A stretch of 5,302 nucleotides of DNA, taken from Anaerolineae bacterium (GTDB taxonomy: Bacteria; Chloroflexota; Anaerolineae; JADYZS01). The position numbers and the translations under genes are program-made. Of the stretch, positions 1 to 4,992 are shown in pieces. The stretch is taken from contig JADYZS010000287.1 in the NCBI GenBank assembly GCA_020853075.1, positions 1 through 5,302 on the forward strand. Direction: 5' to 3'. Below the pieces are notes generated by a model. That model made no database searches. It was given only the letters and a program-made list of their open reading frames with translations, and was not told the origin of the DNA. Positions within the stretch are counted from its first letter, which is position 1. Each line of letters starts with the position of its first letter.

Positions 1-40
1 GATTCCGGTTGCGTTCGGTAATGGCTATCGCGACAGTCGG

Positions 41-96
41 GCCCTCACCCCCGGCCCCCTCTCCCAAAGTTGGGAGAGGGGGCCGGGGGTGAGGGC
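41..96. repeat. Perfect GC-rich palindrome (27-bp arms)
   Basis: The arms at 41-67 and 70-96 are exact reverse complements and are separated by the two bases AG. Each arm carries a CCCTCACCCC-type core at its outer end and CTCCCAA at its inner end. A related, partly decayed copy lies at 1266-1322. I recall this core as a dispersed intergenic repeat in several GC-rich bacterial genomes, including Chloroflexota. The RNA form would be a very stable hairpin, but no T-run follows it, so a classical intrinsic terminator is not supported. It may be a REP- or MITE-like element, or a transcription boundary for a gene left of the window. Confidence 0.9.
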
Positions 97-141
97 TAAG
101 CATGAATCCCCTCCGAGAAAGGTGCGCGCGGCCCTGAACTA

Positions 142-150
142 TGGTAGAAT
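142..150 (+). promoter_or_regulatory. Extended -10 promoter of the GH172 gene
   Basis: TGG followed by TAGAAT matches an extended -10 element (TGn plus a hexamer differing from TATAAT at one base). No convincing -35 box sits 16-18 bp upstream, which is typical when the TGn extension is used. Transcription would start near 157 and give a leader of about 43 nt containing the strong ribosome binding site. A 7-bp inverted repeat, TGCGCGC (123-129) and GCGCGCA (152-158), brackets the -10 and could be an operator, though such GC-rich words arise easily by chance. Confidence 0.55.
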
Positions 151-182
151 GGCGCGCAAGACGATCTCAATCACCCCTACAT

Positions 183-190
183 AAGGAGGT
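183..190 (+). promoter_or_regulatory. Strong Shine-Dalgarno for the GH172 gene
   Basis: AAGGAGGT is complementary to the 16S rRNA 3' end over eight bases and lies 9 nt before the ATG at 200. This fixes the start codon and suggests efficient translation. Confidence 0.88.
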
Positions 191-199
191 CCACCCCTG

Positions 200-1258
200 A
201 TGGACTCGCTTTACCGTCTTAACCTGGGCCTGGGTAGTCTGCCGCTCCTCTCCGAGGCAGAGACCCGCTCCATCTCTGCCGAGAACACCGCCGGTGAAAA
301 GGGCGGCGGCGCGAAGGCGATGCCCGACCACAGCAACCCCGCCTCAATGCTGGGACCAGGCTGGAAGGTGCGCCCGTGCATCACCTTAGAGCCCAACAGC
401 ACCACGACGCTGGCCGACATCGCCGGGCCGGGCATCATCCAGCATATCTGGATCACCGTTGACCCCAAGGCGTATCGGGCCACGGTGCTGCGCATCTATT
501 GGGATGAGGAGCCGACGCCTTCTATTGAAGTCCCCCTGGGCGATTTCTTCTGCAACGGGCACGGCCTGCGCTACAACGTCAACTCGCTCCCTATGGCCGT
601 GAACCCCGTGGGCGGGTTCAATTCCTATTGGCCGATGCCTTTCCGGCGGCGGGCGCGCGTCACGATCCAAAACGAGCATTGGGAGCAGATTCAGGGCTTC
701 TTCTACCAGATCACCTACGCGCTCACAGAGATTCCTGAAGGCATCGCCCACTTCCACGCGCAGTGGCGGCGATCCATGACAACGCGAGAATATCCAGAGC
801 ACGTCATCTTGGATGGCGTCCAGGGGCGCGGGCATTACGTCGGCACCTTCCTCGCGTGGACGCAACTGTCTAACGGGTGGTGGGGTGAGGGGGAGATCAA
901 GTTCTACCTGGACGGCGACACGGAGTATCCGACCATCTGCGGTACAGGCACGGAGGACTACTTCGGCGGCGCATGGTGCTTTGATGGGCAGACCTACTCC
1001 ACACCGTTCCTGGGCTACCCGCTCTACCGTAAGGAGGCGGGCGAGGTGCCCCGGCACGGCCTCTACCGCTGGCACATCTTCGACCCGATTCGCTTCAAGA
1101 AGAACTTGAAGACGACCATCCAGGCTCTCGGCTGGTGGCCGGGCGTCAAGTTCCAGCCTCTCACCGATGACATCGCTTCCGTCGGCTATTGGTATCAGCA
1201 GGAGCCGCACGCGACCTTCCCGGAGTTGCCGCCGCTCCACGGGCGCTGGTCGCGATAG
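200..1258 (+). CDS. DUF2961 / GH172 family glycoside hydrolase
   Basis: This encodes 352 aa, close to the usual length of single-domain DUF2961 proteins, and appears intact. The family is now CAZy GH172. Characterised members act on α-D-fructofuranosides, including difructose dianhydride I, and on D-arabinofuranosides, so a furanoside-cleaving or transglycosylating role is likely. The substrate cannot be read from the sequence. Family-typical segments in order are TRSISAENTAGEKGGGAKA (residues 22-40), ADIAGPGIIQHIWIT (72-86), IEVPLGDFFCNG (109-120), FNSYWPMPFRRRARVTI (140-156), GEGEIKFYLDGD (229-240) and GTGTEDYFGGAW (248-259). The conserved acidic residues E230, E232 and E252 are candidates for the catalytic pair. 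No signal peptide is visible, so the enzyme is probably cytoplasmic and would act on imported oligosaccharides. The start is supported by the Shine-Dalgarno at 183-190. No transporter or other sugar gene is adjacent, and palindromic repeats lie on both sides. Confidence 0.93.
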   Translation: MDSLYRLNLGLGSLPLLSEAETRSISAENTAGEKGGGAKAMPDHSNPASMLGPGWKVRPCITLEPNSTTTLADIAGPGIIQHIWITVDPKAYRATVLRIYWDEEPTPSIEVPLGDFFCNGHGLRYNVNSLPMAVNPVGGFNSYWPMPFRRRARVTIQNEHWEQIQGFFYQITYALTEIPEGIAHFHAQWRRSMTTREYPEHVILDGVQGRGHYVGTFLAWTQLSNGWWGEGEIKFYLDGDTEYPTICGTGTEDYFGGAWCFDGQTYSTPFLGYPLYRKEAGEVPRHGLYRWHIFDPIRFKKNLKTTIQALGWWPGVKFQPLTDDIASVGYWYQQEPHATFPELPPLHGRWSR

Positions 1259-1265
1259 ACGTTAA

Positions 1266-1322
1266 GGCCCTCACCCCCGGCCCCTCTCCCAAGGCTGGGA
1301 GAGGGGGCAGAGGACGAGGGCC
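1266..1322. repeat. Degenerate copy of the 41-96 palindrome
   Basis: The left arm (1266-1292) repeats the CCCTCACCCC...CTCCCA sequence of the first copy with one fewer C in the central run. The right arm (1296-1322) begins TGGGAGAGGGGGC and then diverges to CAGAGGACGAGGGCC. The arms therefore pair well at both ends, with mismatches and a one-base offset in the outer half. It starts 8 nt after the GH172 stop codon, so the transcript would fold a strong hairpin there. It could protect the mRNA 3' end or weaken read-through into the next gene. No T-run follows, so terminator function is not claimed. Confidence 0.85.
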
Positions 1323-1347
1323 CATCACTCTCGGAACGAATCTACCT

Positions 1348-1463
1348 CCTCCCACGTCTAAAGGGCAACCCCAACCGCCACGCATGACCGTTCGGCACGA
1401 TTCCCTCTGCCGCCCGTGCCGTAGTGCGACTTCGTGGGGTGAACCTCTACCCGACGTGGGAGG
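1348..1463. repeat. Imperfect ~116-bp palindrome upstream of the propeller gene
   Basis: CCTCCCACGTC (1348-1358) and GACGTGGGAGG (1453-1463) are perfect 11-bp inverted arms. Nested almost concentrically inside, CGGCACG (1393-1399) pairs with CGTGCCG (1415-1421). Between them, AAAGGGCAACCCCA on the left partly matches the complement of the right side (AGAGGTTCACCCCA), so the whole segment looks like a decayed long palindrome. The right arm includes the ribosome binding site of the downstream gene. It may be a MITE-like element or a folded mRNA leader. I see no clear target-site duplication at its ends and no convincing promoter in this gap. Confidence 0.6.
1459..1463 (+). promoter_or_regulatory. 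Ribosome binding site of the propeller gene
   Basis: GGAGG lies 6 nt before the ATG at 1470 and supports that start. It is the terminal part of the right arm of the 1348-1463 inverted repeat, so it would be base-paired if the leader RNA folds end to end. Confidence 0.65.
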
Positions 1464-1469
1464 GCTTTT

Positions 1470-3440
1470 ATGGGGATACGACGTCACCGCCATCTTAGCC
1501 CCTTGGTTGCTGCATTTCTGGTCACTCTCCTCCTTGCGAACTGTTCTTTGGGCGTGCGCACCGTTTTGCCGACCCCGGCCCCCCTCCCGACGGACGGCTC
1601 CCAGCCCACCTCTCCTCCACCGCCGAAGCCAACCGTCACGCCGCAAACCGGCGGCGTGACGCCCATCGCGGATATCTTGCCCGCTGGCGAAGGTTGGACG
1701 ACCTACCTCGGCGTCAACGAGGTCCGCGGTGTGGCCTTTGCCTCCGATAGCATAATCTGGGCGGCGACTACAGGCGGGGCCGTGCGCTGGGATCTGACCA
1801 ACGACAGCCACACCGTTTTCATCAAGACTGATGGCCTTGCCTCCAACCTGACCCACGACGTTGCCGTAGCCCCCGATGGCACAGTCTGGTTTGCCACCTC
1901 CGGCGGCGTGAGCAGTTACAACGGTTCCGACTGGAAGACGTACACGATGGCAGATAGGTTGCCCAGCAACGCCGTCTATGCTCTGGATGTGGCCACTGAT
2001 GGCGCGGTATGGGCGGGGACCGATAAAGGTGTCAGCCGCTTCGCCCGTGGTAGATGGACGACTTACACCACCGCCGATGGCCTGGCCGATAACCTGGTGT
2101 GGGATATTGTCGCAGGGCCTGACGGAGACGTTTGGTACGCGACGGCGAGCGGCGGCGTCAGCCGCTATACGCCCACCCGGAACCGTTGGACGACCTATAC
2201 AGCCAAAGATGGTCTTCCCAACAACGGTGCTCGCTCCCTGGCCGTGGGGCCGCAGGGCGACGCGTGGGTCTATATCGCCTATCAGGGCGTCTATCGCTTT
2301 GCTGGCTCGCGGTGGCAGATGGCTTATGAATCGCCCGGCCAATGGGTCTGCGATTTCGCCTTCGCCAAAGACGGCACGCCGTGGATAGCGACCTGCGGCG
2401 GCTGGCACGCGCGGGGGGGCGGTCTCCTCAAGCGCGATGGGTCGCAAGGATGGGCTACTATTAACACCCAACAGGGCCTGGCTTCCAACGACGTCAACGC
2501 GGTTGCCATCGCCCGGAACGGCGACGTGGCTGCCGCCACGACTGCGGGGCTCGGCGTCTTGCAGGGCGGCAAATGGCGTACGCTGCGCTGGGGGCCAGCG
2601 CGTAACAAGGTGACAACTGTCGCCATCACACCCGACGGCGCGGTCTGGTCGGGTTTTGGCGACTACCAGGTGGTGCAGGATGCCGGCGGGCTGTCCCGCT
2701 TTGACGGCCAGACCTGGCGCTACTTTACTTCTGTTGGCGGATTCCCCATCAGCGACCACGTGCAGATGGTGGAGGTGGGGCCGGATGGCGCGCTCTGGCT
2801 CGGCGCGGGGTGCAATCTCGTGCGGTTTGACGGCCAGACCTGGCAGACCCTGCTGAACTGCGAAGGCGATTTCGGCAATATCCAAGACATTGCCTTTGCG
2901 CCCGACGGTGCGGTTTGGGTCGCTACGTTTTTCCGCGTGATCCGCCTGCAAGGCTCTGACCGCACGGTCCATGACGTGGTGCCGTCGTCCCTGGCCGTTG
3001 CCACCGACGGCTCGGTTTGGGTCGGCCACCTGCCGATTGTGGGGGGCGGTGTGAGCCGCCTGGATAGCACGGGGTGGATCACTTATACCGAAGATTTCAC
3101 CCAGGGCGTCCTCGCGCTGGCCGCGACGCCCGATGGTTCGGTCTGGCTGGAGGCGGTGGGACGCGGCCTCCTCCGCTTTGACGGCCAGGCGTGGAGGTCT
3201 TATACCGACGCAGATGGCCTCCCCGGTAGTCACGCCTTTGTGCTGACCGTCGCGCCCGACGGAACCCTCTGGGCCAGCACAGGAAGCGGCCTTGCCCACT
3301 TCGTCGGGGATACCTGGCAGCACTACCCGGCCTCCGGCGGCCTGGCGCAAGTGGGCATCCACGACATCGCCGTTGCGCCCGATGGCACACTTTGGCTCGC
3401 CACGGGGAACGGCTTGGTGCGCTTCCGCCCAAAAGATTGA
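1470..3440 (+). CDS. Secreted Reg_prop β-propeller lipoprotein, 14 blade units
   Basis: This encodes 656 aa. The N-terminus has basic residues (RRHRH, 4-8), a hydrophobic stretch (about 11-23) and LLANC with Cys25. This resembles a lipoprotein signal, although Asn at -1 is unusual. A Pro/Thr/Ser-rich linker (about 31-58) follows. The remainder is built of roughly 42-residue units with a PDGxVW-type turn, at residues 91, 134, 175, 216, 260, 299, 348, 387, 437, 477, 511, 553, 595 and 636. Many units also carry WTTYTxxDGLxxN and GVSRF/GLVRF strands. These match the two-component regulator propeller (Reg_prop) repeat. Fourteen units fit two seven-bladed propellers, the arrangement of periplasmic sensor halves in hybrid two-component systems. 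Here the chain stops just after unit 14, with no Y_Y_Y domain, C-terminal membrane segment, kinase or other output domain. It is therefore probably a surface binding or scaffold protein whose ligand is unknown. Unit 7 (ARNGDVA, 348-354) has lost the Trp. Confidence 0.9.
   Translation: MGIRRHRHLSPLVAAFLVTLLLANCSLGVRTVLPTPAPLPTDGSQPTSPPPPKPTVTPQTGGVTPIADILPAGEGWTTYLGVNEVRGVAFASDSIIWAATTGGAVRWDLTNDSHTVFIKTDGLASNLTHDVAVAPDGTVWFATSGGVSSYNGSDWKTYTMADRLPSNAVYALDVATDGAVWAGTDKGVSRFARGRWTTYTTADGLADNLVWDIVAGPDGDVWYATASGGVSRYTPTRNRWTTYTAKDGLPNNGARSLAVGPQGDAWVYIAYQGVYRFAGSRWQMAYESPGQWVCDFAFAKDGTPWIATCGGWHARGGGLLKRDGSQGWATINTQQGLASNDVNAVAIARNGDVAAATTAGLGVLQGGKWRTLRWGPARNKVTTVAITPDGAVWSGFGDYQVVQDAGGLSRFDGQTWRYFTSVGGFPISDHVQMVEVGPDGALWLGAGCNLVRFDGQTWQTLLNCEGDFGNIQDIAFAPDGAVWVATFFRVIRLQGSDRTVHDVVPSSLAVATDGSVWVGHLPIVGGGVSRLDSTGWITYTEDFTQGVLALAATPDGSVWLEAVGRGLLRFDGQAWRSYTDADGLPGSHAFVLTVAPDGTLWASTGSGLAHFVGDTWQHYPASGGLAQVGIHDIAVAPDGTLWLATGNGLVRFRPKD
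2700..3194 (+). repeat. Near-identical DNA words repeated between propeller blades
   Basis: The 19-base word TTTGACGGCCAGACCTGGC occurs at 2700-2718 and again at 2826-2844, encoding FDGQTW at residues 411 and 453. A third, slightly diverged copy at 3177-3194 encodes FDGQAW at residue 570. Blade units elsewhere are far more diverged in DNA. This suggests recent duplication or gene conversion between blades of the second propeller, although selection on the motif with biased codon use could contribute. Confidence 0.7.
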
Positions 3441-3455
3441 TATAAAAAACGAATG

Positions 3456-3555
3456 AACCACGGAGACACAGAGGACACGGAGATTACATTTACTGTTCCT
3501 CTGTGCTCTCCGCCCGCCCAGGTTCCGCCTAGCGAACCAGGGTGTCTCCGTGGTT
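3456..3555. repeat. Interrupted ACCACGGAGACAC-type palindromic repeat
   Basis: AACCACGGAGACAC (3456-3469) and GTGTCTCCGTGGTT (3542-3555) are perfect 14-bp inverted arms. Overlapping the left arm, CACAGAGGA (3467-3475) also pairs perfectly with TCCTCTGTG (3497-3505). The right half is therefore split by about 36 bases (3506-3541), which contain their own small hairpin (GGTTC at 3521-3525 with GAACC at 3534-3538). I recall ACCACGGAGACACAGAGG-type palindromes as common dispersed intergenic repeats in several bacterial phyla. The element starts 15 nt after the propeller stop codon and ends just before the next gene's promoter. A T-rich run follows the right arm (3554-3561), so weak terminator activity for gene 2 is possible. 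Confidence 0.8.
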
Positions 3556-3568
3556 TTCTTTCCGTCGC

Positions 3569-3597
3569 TTGCCCCGGCAATCGCCCTGCGGTACAAT
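3569..3597 (+). promoter_or_regulatory. σ70-type promoter predicting a leaderless mRNA
   Basis: TTGCCC (3569-3574) and TACAAT (3592-3597) are separated by exactly 17 bp. They match the -35 at four of six positions and the -10 at five of six. Placing the -10 at -12 to -7 puts +1 at 3604, the A of the ATG of the membrane protein gene. No usable Shine-Dalgarno precedes that ATG, since the only purine run (GAGG, 3598-3601) is 2 nt away. The promoter therefore predicts a leaderless transcript and argues against the upstream in-frame start at 3550. Confidence 0.6.
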
Positions 3598-3603
3598 GAG
3601 GCC

Positions 3604-4962
3604 ATGCCCGACCCATCCGCGAGGCTGGGACGCGCGCTGCGGTTCCTGGCGCTGGCCCTCTTAGCATTGCACCTGGCCGCCCCCCTCCTCCCCGAAGAGA
3701 AGGCATGGGGCCTCTGGCCCATCACCTATTTTGCCCCGTGGCTGCGCTGGCTTCTGGCTATCGTTTGTGGCACATTGATCTTGTGGCCGTCACCGCTCCT
3801 CCGGCTCTTGCGCTCCTTTTCAGGGCCTCGCCGCGCGCTAGCCTATCTCATCCCTCTCGCCGCATTCCCTCTCTTGTACCTGGGGCGCATCGTGCACACG
3901 CGCTGGGGCGATGCCTACATTCTGACAAAAGGCATCCCCCACCCGGACCACCGCCTCACCTACACCTGGAAGGCCCCGCTGGACGTCTATCTTCATGCCA
4001 GGTTGTGGGTGCTGGGGAACCGGCTCTGGGGCTGGGCCGATGCCATGCCCACCTACTGGCTCACCAGTTGCCTGGCCGGGGCCGTTTTCCTCTTCGTCCT
4101 CGTGCGCCTGTCCGACCTTTTGGGGCGCGACCGGACGGAGAAAGGGCTGATATTTGGCTTCGTTGCCAGCCTCGGCCTCGTGCAGTTCTTCTTCGGCTAC
4201 GTTGAGAACTACGTCCTGATGACGGCTGCTATCCTGGCCTATTTCTATCTCGCTCTGCGCTCCCTGCGGGGTGAGATCGGCTTAGCGTGGCCCGCGACTG
4301 CGCTCGCCCTGGCCCACGCCCTGCACCCTTCCAGCCTGATTCTCCTGCCGTCGCTCTTGTGTCTGGCCTGGCGGCGGCGCTCGCCGGGCTTCGTTCGCAT
4401 CTTCCTTGCCATCGCTGTGCCTTACGTGTTGATCGGCGGCGGCACCGTAGCCCTGATGACGGCGGGGGGACACGGCCTGGGTACACTCTTCACCACCGAC
4501 AGCCCCGGCGGCGGCGACGCGCGCTGGCTCGTCCCCCTCTGGCGCACCGGAACCCGCTGGGAGCATTACACCATGTTCTCGTGGGCACACCTATTGGACT
4601 TCCTCAACGAACAGATGCTGGTCGCGCCCACGGTTCTGCTGTCACTGGCTCTCGTGGCTCTGCTGGCCTGGCGGCAGGTACGCGCAGCGATGGACACCGA
4701 AAGCCGTTTCTTGTTGATAGCCTCGGCCTTCTATCTCATTTTTACCTGGGTCTGGAACCCTGACTACGGCGGGCGGCGCGACTGGGATCTCTTTGCGCCC
4801 GCCTACCTCCCTACGACGCTCTTGCTGGCCTACTTGTTGCCGCGCGCCATGCCCAACCGGAATGAATTGGCGCGGGCGAGCGTGGCCCTCGTCGTGGTCA
4901 GCCTGCTACACACTGCCGCGTGGGTCTATTCTAATACACGGCCCTGGGAGTGGCCCGTCTAA
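3604..4962 (+). CDS. Polytopic membrane protein, GT-C glycosyltransferase-like
   Basis: This encodes 452 aa with about 10-12 hydrophobic segments, including approximately 11-29, 43-62, 79-95, 153-169, 182-197, 205-218, 227-250, 263-286, 335-355, 367-385, 398-413 and 425-443. After the third segment an extramembrane loop carries HTRWGDAYILTKG (98-110) and TYTWKAPLDVYLHARLW (119-135). The acidic residue D103 sits where GT-C enzymes (PMT/ArnT/RgtA-like) have their catalytic Asp. Other striking segments are FFGYVENY (196-203), ALHPSSL (239-245) and WNPDYGGRRDWDLFAPAY (384-401). The topology suggests a polyprenyl-phosphate-sugar-dependent glycosyltransferase of the cytoplasmic membrane, but no diagnostic domain is certain. 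A transporter or other polytopic enzyme cannot be excluded. I chose ATG 3604 over the in-frame 3550 because the longer start begins inside the repeat arm, its extension overlaps the promoter, and the predicted +1 is 3604. The next gene is convergent, 30 bp away. Confidence 0.72.
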   Translation: MPDPSARLGRALRFLALALLALHLAAPLLPEEKAWGLWPITYFAPWLRWLLAIVCGTLILWPSPLLRLLRSFSGPRRALAYLIPLAAFPLLYLGRIVHTRWGDAYILTKGIPHPDHRLTYTWKAPLDVYLHARLWVLGNRLWGWADAMPTYWLTSCLAGAVFLFVLVRLSDLLGRDRTEKGLIFGFVASLGLVQFFFGYVENYVLMTAAILAYFYLALRSLRGEIGLAWPATALALAHALHPSSLILLPSLLCLAWRRRSPGFVRIFLAIAVPYVLIGGGTVALMTAGGHGLGTLFTTDSPGGGDARWLVPLWRTGTRWEHYTMFSWAHLLDFLNEQMLVAPTVLLSLALVALLAWRQVRAAMDTESRFLLIASAFYLIFTWVWNPDYGGRRDWDLFAPAYLPTTLLLAYLLPRAMPNRNELARASVALVVVSLLHTAAWVYSNTRPWEWPV

Positions 4963-4992
4963 GCCGGGGGTAATAATCGCTGCCTTGTCGCG

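Noticed and set aside
1..40. Possible C-terminal tail of an upstream gene ending at the TAA at 19-21
   Set aside because: Only six codons are visible and no family can be recognised. Other frames are equally open across the region, so it cannot be supported.
41..96. Intrinsic terminator
   Set aside because: The stem is very stable but is not followed by a T-run on either strand, so a repeat element is the safer call. The same applies to 1266-1322.
386..1240. 284-codon antisense frame opposite the GH172 gene
   Set aside because: The + strand frame has clear family motifs and a strong ribosome binding site. The antisense product is Arg/Val/Leu-rich with no known features.
1680..3430. CRISPR-like or tandem DNA repeat array
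   Set aside because: The periodicity of about 126 bp is the 42-residue blade unit of the propeller protein. The DNA is diverged between most units and has no spacer structure.
3550..3603. In-frame ATG at 3550 as the start of the membrane protein
   Set aside because: It begins inside the right arm of the palindromic repeat, and its extension contains the -35/-10 pair whose +1 is at 3604. No Shine-Dalgarno precedes it.
1161..3725. Very long open reading frame on the - strand
   Set aside because: It lies antisense to the propeller gene, has compositionally biased pseudo-repeats that mirror the blade repeats, and shows no recognisable domain. Absence of stops is expected opposite GC-rich repetitive coding sequence.
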